58,563 bases of DNA, taken from contig QEVP01000022.1 of NCBI GenBank assembly GCA_003576765.1, forward strand, positions 1-58,563, read 5' to 3'. A program made the position numbers and the translations under genes. This stretch comes from Pseudomonadota bacterium. GTDB lineage: Bacteria; Pseudomonadota; Alphaproteobacteria; Rhizobiales; Xanthobacteraceae. The first letter of the stretch is position 1. The number at the start of each line of letters is the position of its first letter. Below are positions 9,692-17,913 of the stretch, one piece after another. The notes beneath the pieces are model-generated. The model was not told the origin of the DNA. It saw only the letters and a list, made by a program, of their open reading frames with translations, and did no database searches.

Positions 9692-11698
9692 CTACTCGCG
9701 CGGCTGATCCTGCGCTGGCGGCAACGCCGAAGGCGGTGCAAGCGGCGCGCTGTCCACGGTCGAGAGGTCGGCGGCGGACAGGCCGAGCACCGCCTCCGCC
9801 GCCGGCAGCGCGGCGTCGGCCATCGCGGCGTGGCCCTGCGCGCTCGGATGGATCGCCCCGCCATAGACGGCCGACAGAATGCCCCAGGTGGCATCGTGGA
9901 TGTCGGAGGGCTGCATCGACGTCGGCATGCCCTGCGGGTAGGTCATCGCCGCAAAATAGCTGTCGTTGGCGTCGCGGATCCAGCGTGCGCGCGGCGCGTA
10001 GGCGCGAAACTCCGACGCCTTGCGGCCGCAGACGAGCGGCTGCTCCGCCGCCGTCACGAGGTTGTCGTCAAAACTCTCGCCACTCTCGGAAAAGCACTGG
10101 CGGTCGAACTCGGGGTCGCCGGCCGCCCGCGCGCAGAAGCCGTGGCCGGCAAACGCCGCCTGGTGACGGTCCGCGAACGTCATGCGGTCGCGCGTCGGAT
10201 CGTTGCAGATGACGCCGCCCTGGCACAGCGCGAGGTCCTTCAGGCGCGGCAGGAAATCGCCCTGCACGAAGTCTGCGACGCGCCTGAGCCGCGCGGCGTC
10301 GGCGTTGAAGGCGGGATGGATGTCGAAGCCGCCGCGGCCGCCGGGACAGGTGGCGCCGTCCGCCAGCGTCGGGTTGGCATAGGAGACGTAGACGACGCGC
10401 GCGAGGTTACCGCCGACCAGCGGCTTCAGCGCCTCGCGCAGCCGGCCGAACTGTTGCGGCAGGGCGCCGCGCAGCGCGGCGCGGGCTTCGTTCACCGAGC
10501 CGAGCAGGCCACCGCGTGACAGCAGTTCGCGCTCGGTCGCGGCGTCGACGATGACGTCGGCGACGAGGCCGGAGAAATCGATGTCGTTGGCGCCGACCGA
10601 CAGGAAAACGAGGTCGAGCTGCCGTCCCGGCTGGCGGCGCTTGGCTGCAGTGAGCGCAGCATTGAGTTCGGCAAGCTGGCCGCTGACGCGGCCGGTGCAG
10701 GTCGTGGCGTTGCCTGCGACGGCGCATTCGCGGGCGCGCTGCGGCCCGATCAGGCCGTCGGGAATGCTGGCGCCGGTGCAGGCGAGCGGCAGGTAGGTGA
10801 CGGCGATATGCGGGAAACGCACGGCGAGCGCCAGCGCGGCGCGGGTCTGATAGCTATACAGCGAGCGGTGGCAGGCGGTGTTGAGCCATTGCGCGCCGAG
10901 CTTTTGCCAGCCTGAGAGCGTGCCGCCGCCATCGCCGCCCTCGCAGGCGCGCGCGCCACGGAAGCCCGCGCGCACCGGGCGGAAATACTGGCTGCCGGCG
11001 CCGCCGAGATAGGAGCGGAAGCAAAACCCTTCCGCGCCGAGATTGACCGGGCGGTCGGGGTTGCCTTCGCCGGACGCGATCGAGTCGCCGAGCCCGGCGA
11101 TAAAGATGTCGCGCACGCGGATGTCGGCATGAAGCTGCTGGCGGGCTTCGGCGCTCGTCACCTCGACACTGGCGCGGGTGGGGCGGCCATAGCGGGCGCG
11201 GATGTCGATCGGCTGGGCGCAGTCGAGCGTCGTTTCGCGCGGGTTCTCGCCGTCGTCGAAGGTCCAGGCGCAGACCGCGCCGACCGGCACCGCGCCGGTC
11301 AGTTGCACGGTGACGGCATGGTCGGCCGGCGTCAGGTAGCTTTCTTTCGCGCCGTCGCGGGTGCACGGCTCGGCGACGTGGCCCGCGGCATCGATGCACA
11401 GCCGCCGCACGGTGTTGCGCGCCCAGCCGCGGCCGTCGCTCTGCACGGCCAGCGCCTCCTCGGCGGCGAGGATGGTGCCGGCGCCCATGGCTTCGACGTG
11501 CAGCGCGAAGTCGCGTTCCTCGCGGAACAGGCGGAAGCGGTTGCGCACTTCCCAGGCGATGGCCAGATCGCCGGCGTTGCTGCCGGTGGCGCTGTCGGCC
11601 GGCGCGGCCGCGGGCGCCGGCGGGGACGCGCTTTGGGCAATGGCCTGCGCGCTCGAGACCAGAAGCAGGCAAACGACAGCGGGAATGAGGCGGCGCAT
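9692..11698 (-). CDS. Secreted SGNH/GDSL-type hydrolase
   Basis: A 668-residue exported esterase/lipase-like protein. A signal peptide (MRRLIPAVVCLLLVSS...AIAQ) starts at the chosen ATG at 11698; an in-frame ATG at 11737 would add 13 uncharged residues and cannot be excluded. After an N-terminal region of about 180 residues of unknown fold, block I reads GLGDSIASGEGNP (nucleophile Ser), block III LSVGANDIDF, and block V AIHPSAQGH, giving the Ser-Asn-His set of SGNH hydrolases. It contains many Cys residues, consistent with disulfides outside the cytoplasm. Substrate unknown. Two hairpin repeats separate it from the convergent binding-protein gene. Confidence 0.85.
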   Translation of the reverse strand: MRRLIPAVVCLLLVSSAQAIAQSASPPAPAAAPADSATGSNAGDLAIAWEVRNRFRLFREERDFALHVEAMGAGTILAAEEALAVQSDGRGWARNTVRRLCIDAAGHVAEPCTRDGAKESYLTPADHAVTVQLTGAVPVGAVCAWTFDDGENPRETTLDCAQPIDIRARYGRPTRASVEVTSAEARQQLHADIRVRDIFIAGLGDSIASGEGNPDRPVNLGAEGFCFRSYLGGAGSQYFRPVRAGFRGARACEGGDGGGTLSGWQKLGAQWLNTACHRSLYSYQTRAALALAVRFPHIAVTYLPLACTGASIPDGLIGPQRARECAVAGNATTCTGRVSGQLAELNAALTAAKRRQPGRQLDLVFLSVGANDIDFSGLVADVIVDAATERELLSRGGLLGSVNEARAALRGALPQQFGRLREALKPLVGGNLARVVYVSYANPTLADGATCPGGRGGFDIHPAFNADAARLRRVADFVQGDFLPRLKDLALCQGGVICNDPTRDRMTFADRHQAAFAGHGFCARAAGDPEFDRQCFSESGESFDDNLVTAAEQPLVCGRKASEFRAYAPRARWIRDANDSYFAAMTYPQGMPTSMQPSDIHDATWGILSAVYGGAIHPSAQGHAAMADAALPAAEAVLGLSAADLSTVDSAPLAPPSALPPAQDQPRE

Positions 11699-11791
11699 CG
11701 GCGAAGGACTCGCGGACTGAAATGGGCTCGCGTTCATTGCCGGTGCGATAGGGCAAAAATAAGAGGGCGGCCGGCCGGTCCCGGCCGGGTG

Positions 11792-12844
11792 TCAGGCGGC
11801 GTCGCGGCGGTGCTCGTCGGGGCAGGCGGAAACCGTGGACGAGGCCGCCTCGCAGGCCCGGCGGCGCTGTTGCCACGGCCGCAGCACGCTCAGCCACAGT
11901 TCGCGCGAGCCCATGATGGTGATCGACAGCATGAACGGGATGACGAAGTACAACAGGCGGAACATCAGCAGCGTCGCCAGCAGGTCCGCGCGGCCGAACT
12001 GCGGCAGCGCCAGCAGGATCGCGGCATCGAGCACGCCGATGCTGCCCGGCGCGTGGCTGGCGAAGCCGAGCAGCGTCGCCAGGATGAACACCACGGCGAG
12101 CGACAGGAAGTCGATATACGGCGTCGCCGGCATCAGGATGTACATCGCCAGCGCGCAGAAGCCGAGATCGACGACGCCGATCAGGATTTGCAGGAGCGTC
12201 AGCGGGGCCGACGGCAGATCGACTTTCCAGCCGTTGCGGCCGAGCCGGCGCGGAGCGAGCTTGAGCCACACGAGGTAACCGAGGATGGCGGCGACGCAGA
12301 CGATGCCGAGCAGGCGGTTGACCTCGACCGGCAACAGGTCGATGGCGACCGCGGCCTCGGGGTGGACGGCAAGGCCGATGCCGAGCACGAACATGTTGCC
12401 GAGCCAGAACGTCAGCCCCGAGATGAAGCAGATCTTTGCCACGTCGATGGCGGACAGGCCCCAGTCCGAATAGATGCGGAAGCGGATGGCGCCGCCGGTG
12501 AACACCGTGGCGCCGATGTTGTGGCCGATGGTGTAGCTGGTGAACGCCGACAGCGCCGCGACCCGGTAGGGCACGTGATTCTTGTGGATCGTACGCAGCG
12601 CGAACAGGTCGTAGAACGTCAGCGTGAAGAAGGCGCCGACCACGCACAGCGCGGCCGCTGCGACCTGGCCCCAGGTCATCGCCGCCATGGCGGTGAGCAC
12701 CACGGCGCTGTCCACGCCCTTGAGCATCTCCACCAGCGTCGTGATGGCGAACGCGATGATCGCCACGCTGGCGATGATGCCCAGACGCTTCCAGCCCACC
12801 CGTTTTTTGAACCAGCGACCGATTGCGCTTAAGCCCCGCTGCAT
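11792..12844 (-). CDS. YbhN/UPF0104-like membrane protein (lysylphosphatidylglycerol synthase transmembrane-domain family)
   Basis: A 350-residue integral membrane protein with about eight hydrophobic helices and a short basic N-terminus. It contains the family motifs NIGATVFTGGAIRFRIY and GFASHAPGSIGVLDAA, the latter like the conserved H-x-PGG-GV-E region of flippase-like MprF domains. The soluble aminoacyl-transfer (DUF2156) half of true lysyl-PG synthases is missing, so a lipid-flipping or regulatory role is more likely than lipid synthesis. Cys/His-rich tail of about 25 residues at the C-terminus. It is transcribed toward the SGNH hydrolase gene with about 90 bases between them, so the two may be co-transcribed. 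Confidence 0.85.
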   Translation of the reverse strand: MQRGLSAIGRWFKKRVGWKRLGIIASVAIIAFAITTLVEMLKGVDSAVVLTAMAAMTWGQVAAAALCVVGAFFTLTFYDLFALRTIHKNHVPYRVAALSAFTSYTIGHNIGATVFTGGAIRFRIYSDWGLSAIDVAKICFISGLTFWLGNMFVLGIGLAVHPEAAVAIDLLPVEVNRLLGIVCVAAILGYLVWLKLAPRRLGRNGWKVDLPSAPLTLLQILIGVVDLGFCALAMYILMPATPYIDFLSLAVVFILATLLGFASHAPGSIGVLDAAILLALPQFGRADLLATLLMFRLLYFVIPFMLSITIMGSRELWLSVLRPWQQRRRACEAASSTVSACPDEHRRDAA

Positions 12845-13109
12845 TCGTCCTCCTGGCCGGGCACGGTTGACGTTCGCGTGGCGGGCGGCCTCAAGACGGC
12901 AGATGGCGGCATCGGGGAACTCACGGGCGCACTCATGCGCGACAACTGATGACGTCGAAATGCGGCCATTCTACAGCCGGGGACCAGACGGGAGAAGCTG
13001 AGGGAGCGGCGGCGGGGTGCCGTCGCGGGTGGCCGCAGTTTCTTGCGTCGCCAACATAGCGCTGCGGCCGGCCGCGCACCAGTGCTTCGCACAAACTCGT
13101 GTGGGACTT

Positions 13110-13544
13110 TTAGCGGCGGCGCAGGGCGAAGCTGGCGCCGCAAAACGCCATCGTCGCGCCGAGGCCGAGCGCGGCAAGGCCGGCGATCACCCCGGCGGCG
13201 GTGGGCACCGGGCCGGCTCCGGAGGCGGCGCCGCCGGCGGCGGCCAGCACCGCCACCACTGCGGCGATCAGGATCTGGCGCAGCCGCGGCGGGACGCGGG
13301 CCGACGCCGCGTCGTCCATCATGGCGGCGGTGGCATAGCCGCCGACCAGCGCGACCGCCGCCACCAGCCACCAGGCCGCGGCGGCGCTCGCCGGCATCAG
13401 CCCGCCCGGTCCCGGCACCCACAGGCTGCCGAGGTCGAGCCCGATGCGCACGGCGAGGATATGCACCGCGAGCGCCAGCAGCACGCCCAGCACCACGGCA
13501 CTGGTCAACACGATGAGCGGCGGCAGGGTGGGGCGGACGGTCAT
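13110..13544 (-). CDS. Small membrane protein of unknown function
   Basis: About 144 residues with four predicted membrane segments (starting VLTSAVVLGVLLALAVHIL, then WWLVAAVALVGGYATAAMM, ILIAAVVAVLAAAG and a last GVIAGLAALGLGATMAFCG) and an RRR terminus. The segment GSLWVPGPGGLMPA between helices one and two looks like a conserved feature. I start at the ATG at 13544 (MTVRPTLPP), which places the first helix near the N-terminus; longer in-frame starts exist at 13562 and 13634. I do not recognise a function. It diverges from another membrane protein gene at 13658. Confidence 0.6.
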   Translation of the reverse strand: MTVRPTLPPLIVLTSAVVLGVLLALAVHILAVRIGLDLGSLWVPGPGGLMPASAAAAWWLVAAVALVGGYATAAMMDDAASARVPPRLRQILIAAVVAVLAAAGGAASGAGPVPTAAGVIAGLAALGLGATMAFCGASFALRRR

Positions 13545-13657
13545 GCGGTCGGATGTTACCATGTGTCGCGTTGCAGTGTCGCGGCCTTGCAACGACGGGG
13601 CGGGTTTGTAAGACAGGTTGCGGCGGAGGCGCAAGCGCCGGCCGCGCTCACCGGATC

Positions 13658-14281
13658 ATGCGCATGGCCCCGCCTTCCGTTCCGTCGCCGCCCGAACCGG
13701 CCGCCGAGTCCGATGCCGGCGTGGACGCAACCTATACCTACAAGCCCTCGCTGCTTGGCAGCGCCTATACCTTCGCGTTGACGCCCGAGGGGCTGTCGTG
13801 GCGTGCCGGGCGCCGTGGCGCGCTGTGGGCCTACGACGACATCGCCATGGTGCGGATGTCCTACCGGCCGGTGTCGATGCAGACGCGGCGCTACCGGACC
13901 GATATCTGGAATCGCCACGGCCAGCACGTCATCGTGGTATCGACGACGTGGCGGTCGATGGCGTTGATGGAGCCGCAGGACGAAGGCTACCGCGCCTTCG
14001 TAGCGGAGTTGCACCGACGCATCGCCACGGCAGGCGGCAGGGTGCTGTGCGAGGGCGGGCTGATGCCGTGGGTCTATCATCTCGCCACGCTGCTGCTCGG
14101 GCTGGTCGCGGTGGCGATGATCGGCCTTCTGGTGCGGGCGGTTGCCACCGGCAGCATGGCCGGCGCGCTGTTTCTTGTGGCGCTGATGGCGCTGTTCGCC
14201 TGGCAGATCGGCACCTTCATGATCCGCAACCGCCCGGTCCGCTACCATCCCGAGGCGCTGCCGGCGCACCTCGTGCCGTAG
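13658..14281 (+). CDS. Membrane-anchored protein of unknown function
   Basis: A 207-residue protein: a Pro-rich N-terminus, a soluble domain of about 110 residues that looks like a PH-like beta barrel (AYTFALTPEGLSWRAGRR, AYDDIAMVRMSYRPV, QHVIVVSTTWRS), then two membrane helices near residues 142-162 and 167-187, and a short cytoplasmic tail. No catalytic motif is visible. Starts at ATG 13658 or 13664; neither has a strong ribosome site. It lies convergent to the universal stress protein gene. Function unknown; the PH-like reading rests only on the pattern of strands. Confidence 0.65.
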   Translation: MRMAPPSVPSPPEPAAESDAGVDATYTYKPSLLGSAYTFALTPEGLSWRAGRRGALWAYDDIAMVRMSYRPVSMQTRRYRTDIWNRHGQHVIVVSTTWRSMALMEPQDEGYRAFVAELHRRIATAGGRVLCEGGLMPWVYHLATLLLGLVAVAMIGLLVRAVATGSMAGALFLVALMALFAWQIGTFMIRNRPVRYHPEALPAHLVP

Positions 14282-14302
14282 TGCGGGGCCGGGCTGCTCA
14301 GG

Positions 14303-14725
14303 CTATTGGCGCACCACCAGTACCGAGCACTGCGCATAGCGCACGACATGCCCGGCATTGGAGCCGAGGAAATAGGTGCGCATTGCCGGCCGGTGCGAGG
14401 TCATGACGATGAGATCGGCGCCGATCGCCGCCGCTTCCTGCAGGATCTCGTGATAGATGCCGCCCTGCCGCACCACGCTGGAAATCCGCTCCGGCGCGAT
14501 GCCGACTTCGGCGGCGACGATCGCCAGCGCCTCCTCGGCGGACTCGCGCTGCTGGGCATCGAAATCGGCCGGCACGTATTCGGCCAGCATCACCGGCGTC
14601 ATCGGCAGCACGTTGACGAGCCGCAATATGCCGTGCGTGCCGGCAAGCGCCACCGCACGCGCGATGGCAGGCTTGGCCAGTTCGCCGTCGGCGAGGTCGA
14701 TCGGCACGAGGATGGACTTGAACAT
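14303..14725 (-). CDS. Universal stress protein (UspA family)
   Basis: A 140-residue single Usp domain, the normal size. It begins MFKSILVPIDLADGE with the conserved Asp of strand one, and ends with the nucleotide-loop pattern IVMTSHRP...GSNAGHVVRYAQCSVLVVR. The start at 14725 has a GGAGG ribosome site six bases upstream; upstream extensions run through a repeat and are not real. UspA proteins are cytoplasmic stress-survival factors, many of which bind ATP; here the loop is only partly like the ATP-binding consensus. Confidence 0.92.
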   Translation of the reverse strand: MFKSILVPIDLADGELAKPAIARAVALAGTHGILRLVNVLPMTPVMLAEYVPADFDAQQRESAEEALAIVAAEVGIAPERISSVVRQGGIYHEILQEAAAIGADLIVMTSHRPAMRTYFLGSNAGHVVRYAQCSVLVVRQ

Positions 14726-14797
14726 GACGGCCTCCATGACGGGATGGCGGGCCGGGCAAGTCTGCCACAGGACGGCCGGTCTGGCGACGCGGGCGGC

Positions 14798-14929
14798 GGT
14801 TCCCACCCTCGGGTCACACCCGAGCCCAGGCTTTTCGGGATCGGTGTTTTGTTTGAGCATGATCTTGTCCGAAAACCGGTTCCCACCCTCGGGTCAAGCC
14901 CGAGGGCAGGCTTTTTCGGGATCATGCTC
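14798..14929. repeat. Nested family-A intergenic palindrome with tandem duplication
   Basis: A 79-base direct duplication: the block from GGTTCCCACCCTCGGGTCA to TTTTCGGGATC occurs at about 14798-14841 and again at 14877-14922. The second block lies inside a family-A element whose ends are GAGCATGATC (14854) and GATCATGCTC (14929). Compared with the plain copies at 34227 and 43473, about 24 bases containing their own hairpin CTCGGG-TCAAG-CCCGAG have been inserted in the middle. The far end supplies the TAG stop of the SixA-like gene. Confidence 0.8.
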
Positions 14930-15453
14930 TACGCCCCGGATTGCGCGCGCAGCAGTTTTGGCGTCATCAGGCCGGTCAGCCGGCCCGAGCGCAGCGAGAT
15001 GCCGTGCCAGTCGGCTGCCGGCAGCTCGATGGTGATGAGGCCGCCGGTCGGCAGGTTGCGGTTGAGTTCCTGCCATGCGGCTTCGTCGCCGCCGTTCGTC
15101 AGCGCCAGCGCCAGTTCGTGCAGGCCGGGATTGTGAGCCACCACCAGCAGCGTGTCGGGATCGCCGTCGACGGTGCGGACGATATCGAGAAGGTCGCCGG
15201 TTTCCGCGCCATAGAGGTCGTCGCGGTGCTCGACGGGAATCGAGCGCAGCGCCGCCGGCAACAGGTCCCAGGTCTCGCGTGCCCGCGCCGCGGTCGAGAC
15301 CAGTACCCGAGCCGGGTGGGGCTGGCGCATCATGAAGGCGCCGATCTCGGCGGCGTCGTCGCGGCCGCGGGCATCGAGCGCACGGTCGCGGTCGCGGCCG
15401 GTCGCGCTGTCGCGTTCGGTCTTGGCATGGCGCAGCAGCAGCAAACGGCGCAT
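14929..15453 (-). CDS. SixA-like phosphohistidine phosphatase, histidine phosphatase superfamily
   Basis: A 174-residue cytoplasmic enzyme of the branch 1 histidine phosphatases. The catalytic RHAKT motif is at residues 8-12, the second-half VVAHNPGLHEL motif carries the other catalytic His, and the general layout (about 160-175 residues, short cap) matches SixA, which removes phosphate from histidine of phosphotransfer proteins. The start at 15453 gives MRRLLLLRHAKTE; the frame open further upstream overlaps the neighbouring oxidoreductase gene in antisense and is not coding. It diverges from that gene over 117 bases. The physiological substrate is not known. Confidence 0.85.
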   Translation of the reverse strand: MRRLLLLRHAKTERDSATGRDRDRALDARGRDDAAEIGAFMMRQPHPARVLVSTAARARETWDLLPAALRSIPVEHRDDLYGAETGDLLDIVRTVDGDPDTLLVVAHNPGLHELALALTNGGDEAAWQELNRNLPTGGLITIELPAADWHGISLRSGRLTGLMTPKLLRAQSGA

Positions 15454-15570
15454 GAAACGGTCCCGTCGTCTGGCGGTATCGCCGGATGAACAAAAAGCGC
15501 GGCCGCGCGTCGATCCAGCCTCTCGCATAGTGTAACACTGCGCCCGCGACAAGATCGTGGAAGGACAAGG

Positions 15571-16950
15571 ATGACGGAAACGGCCGCGCCGGACGCGATA
15601 CCACAGCGCGACAGCGACGACGCGCCGCGGCGGCTCACGGTCGATCGCGATGCCGACGTCTGCGTGGTCGGCGGCGGTCTGGCCGGGCTCAGCGTGGCGC
15701 TGGAGGCGGCCCGGCTCGGTGCCGAGGTCGTGGTGCTGGAGGCCGGCCGCCTTGGGGCCGCGGCGTCCGGCCATACCTGCGGCGTCGTGATGCCGGGATT
15801 CGGCGTGCCGCCCGGCGATCTGGTTGCGCGGATCGGCCGCGGCGCCGCCCGCGATGTGTGGGCGCTGTCGCGCGCCGGCGTGGACCGGGTACGGGCCATC
15901 GCCAATGCGGCCGGGCGGCCGGAACTGGCGCCGGTCGATGGTGCGCTGGAGGTCTCGCAGGCCGAAAGCGGCGGCGACCTTGCGCGCCGCCTGCACATCA
16001 TTGGTGACGAGTTCGGCGAGACGGTCGAGGGCTGGTCGGGAGCACGGGTGCATGACGTACTGACGACCCGCCGCTACGTCCATGCCGTGCACTATGCCGA
16101 TGCCTTCAGCATCGACGGCGCCGCCTATTTTTCGCATCTGGTGCGGCTCGCGCGCGAGGCCGGCGTGCGCATCTACGAACAGACGCCGGTGGTCGGCTGC
16201 GACTATGCCGGCATCCGCAAACGCATCGTCACGCCGCAGGCGCGGCTGCGCGCCGACCATCTGGTGCTGGCCGGTAACGTGCATCTCGGCGCGCCGTTTC
16301 TGCGCCTCGCCGCCACGCTGACGCCGCGCTGGCGCCACGCCGGGCTGAGCGCGCCGCTCGGCGAGCGCCTTTCCGAGGCGATCCGCTTTGCGGGCGGCGT
16401 GACCGACGCCGACGGCCTTGACCTCTACCGCGTCATTGGCGACCGCCTGTTATGGGCCGGGCCGGAGACGGCGTGGGCGCAAAACCCGCGCCGCGCCGCG
16501 GCGGCGATCCGCCGCCGGATCGATGCGATGTTCCCCGGCCTCGGGCCGGTTGCGATCGAAAAGGTGTTTTGCGGCGTCAACGGCCACACCGTGCACGGCA
16601 TGCCGCAGATCGGCGCGCTGCGGCAGGGGTTGTGGGTCGTGGGCGGCTTCGGCAGCCGTGGCCTCGCCACCACGGCGATGGCGGGGCTGCTCATCGCCCG
16701 CGGCATTCTGGCCGGCGACGACCGCTGGCGGCAGTTCGCGCCTTACGAACTGGTGTGGGCCGGCGGCCGGGCCGGCCGCGTCGCGGCGGCGGTGGCCGGG
16801 TGGTGGACGCAAGGGGCGGCGGCGCTGGGCGGCATGCTCGCACGCTGGCGCGAAGAGGCGCGGCTGCGCGACCGGCGCCGCGCCGAGCGGCTGGCCGCTG
16901 TCAGCCGCCGCGTGCGCGAACAGGCCGCCGACGCGGCCGACCGGCGCTGA
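15571..16950 (+). CDS. FAD-dependent oxidoreductase, D-amino-acid oxidase (DAO) family
   Basis: A 459-residue flavoprotein. After about 25 residues of polar N-terminus the FAD dinucleotide fold reads DVCVVGGGLAGLSVALEAARLG, followed by E55-type ribose contact VVVLEAG and the second FAD motif RLGAAASGHTCGVVMPG. The C-terminal GLWVVGGFGSRGLATTAMAG matches the DAO/GlpD/PuuB-like family. The last 75 residues are an Arg/Ala-rich amphipathic extension beyond the usual fold. Substrate, probably an amine or amino acid, is not evident. A strong AAGGACAAGG ribosome site precedes the ATG; msrB follows after 90 bases and could be co-transcribed. Confidence 0.85.
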   Translation: MTETAAPDAIPQRDSDDAPRRLTVDRDADVCVVGGGLAGLSVALEAARLGAEVVVLEAGRLGAAASGHTCGVVMPGFGVPPGDLVARIGRGAARDVWALSRAGVDRVRAIANAAGRPELAPVDGALEVSQAESGGDLARRLHIIGDEFGETVEGWSGARVHDVLTTRRYVHAVHYADAFSIDGAAYFSHLVRLAREAGVRIYEQTPVVGCDYAGIRKRIVTPQARLRADHLVLAGNVHLGAPFLRLAATLTPRWRHAGLSAPLGERLSEAIRFAGGVTDADGLDLYRVIGDRLLWAGPETAWAQNPRRAAAAIRRRIDAMFPGLGPVAIEKVFCGVNGHTVHGMPQIGALRQGLWVVGGFGSRGLATTAMAGLLIARGILAGDDRWRQFAPYELVWAGGRAGRVAAAVAGWWTQGAAALGGMLARWREEARLRDRRRAERLAAVSRRVREQAADAADRR

Positions 16951-17040
16951 GGCAGGGGTAAAATCGCGACAACGTGAGTGGCCGGCGGCAAACGGCCGCG
17001 CCATCCTTGGCGCGACTCCATCGATGAAGGGACGACGCCG

Positions 17041-17550
17041 ATGATCGACCGCCGCATGCTGTTCGCCTCGGGTGCCGCGCTCGCCGCGCTCATTGGCTGG
17101 CGCGGGCTGGCGCCGCGGGCCGAAGCCGGAGAGAGGGCCGCGAAGACCTTCGAGGTGACGAAAACGCCGGAGGAGTGGCGCAAGCTGTTGAGCAAGGCGC
17201 AGTACCATGTGCTGCGCGAGGAGGGCACCGAGGCGCCCGGATCGAGCCCGCTGCTCAACGAGCATCGCAAGGGAACCTTCGCCTGCGCCGGCTGCGGACT
17301 GCCGCTGTTTGCCTCCGAAACCAAGTTCGAGAGCGGCACCGGCTGGCCGAGCTTCTATCAGCCGCTCGACAATGCGGTGGGCGAGAGCCGTGACAGCACA
17401 TTCGGCATGACGCGCACGGAGATTCATTGCCGGCGCTGCGGCGGCCATCTCGGCCACGTGTTCGAGGACGGACCGAAGCCGACCGGCTTGCGCTACTGCA
17501 TGAACGGGCTGTCGCTCGCGTTCGTGCCCGCGCCTGCGTCGGCAACGTAA
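17041..17550 (+). CDS. msrB: Peptide-methionine (R)-S-oxide reductase, exported
   Basis: A 169-residue MsrB. Residues 1 to about 30 are a signal sequence beginning [17 protein letters not shown], with a paired Arg that could be read by the Tat pathway. The catalytic domain shows both zinc CxxC pairs (CAGCG and CRRCG), the GTGWPSF substrate motif and the catalytic Cys in LRYCMNG. The enzyme reduces R-methionine sulfoxide in oxidised proteins; the signal puts it in the periplasm or on the membrane. The resolving partner for an exported MsrB, for example a membrane MsrQ or DsbD-like protein, is not encoded nearby. Start chosen by GAAGGGACG upstream and by the signal sequence. Confidence 0.92.
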   Translation: MIDRRMLFASGAALAALIGWRGLAPRAEAGERAAKTFEVTKTPEEWRKLLSKAQYHVLREEGTEAPGSSPLLNEHRKGTFACAGCGLPLFASETKFESGTGWPSFYQPLDNAVGESRDSTFGMTRTEIHCRRCGGHLGHVFEDGPKPTGLRYCMNGLSLAFVPAPASAT

Positions 17551-17561
17551 GAGGGCGCAGT

Positions 17562-17677
17562 GTCCCGGGCGCGGTGCGGCGTGGAACGCTGCGCCGCAGA
17601 ACCGGGACCGTCGCAGGCGCCGTGACTGGAACGGTCCCGGATCAGCAGTGCAGTATATCACCGCGCTGCATCCGGGA
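17562..17677. repeat. Second pair of REP-like hairpins (family E)
   Basis: Begins 11 bases after the msrB stop with GTCCCGGGCGCGGTGCGGC, inner arms GCGGCGT/ACGCTGC, and outer CCGGGAC; a second palindrome with GTCCCGG, AGTGCAGTAT and TCCGGGA follows from 17634. Order, spacing and orientation match the pair at 9564, although the inner stems differ in sequence while remaining paired. Confidence 0.75.
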
Positions 17678-17760
17678 GACGGGCGCTCGGTTTGTTCCTG
17701 CCGCCCCACCCTTTATTCCTCTCCGCGCCGGCGACGTAGGCGGCCGCTGCCGCAGGCTGT

Positions 17761-17875
17761 GGTCACCTCTCCCATGGGGAGAGGTCGGATCGCGCGAGCG
17801 ATCCGGGTGAGGGGTTTGGTTTACTGATCGACCTGATCCCCTCACCCCAACCCTCTCCCCGGCGGGGAGAGGGGG
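17761..17875. repeat. Hairpin block of CTCTCCCC...GGGGAGAG type (family D)
   Basis: Three stem-loops in a row: CCTCTCCC-ATG-GGGAGAGG, GGATCGC-GCGA-GCGATCC, and CCCTCTCCCC-GGC-GGGGAGAGGG, with CCCTCACCC/GGGTGAGGGG pairing between the blocks. It occupies the rest of the 363-base gap between msrB and the ligase gene together with the family-E pair; no gene is seen there. A related block lies at 20160. Confidence 0.75.
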
Positions 17876-17913
17876 CACGCCAACCGTGTGGCTGGCTCGC
17901 GCCGCGACGAGTT

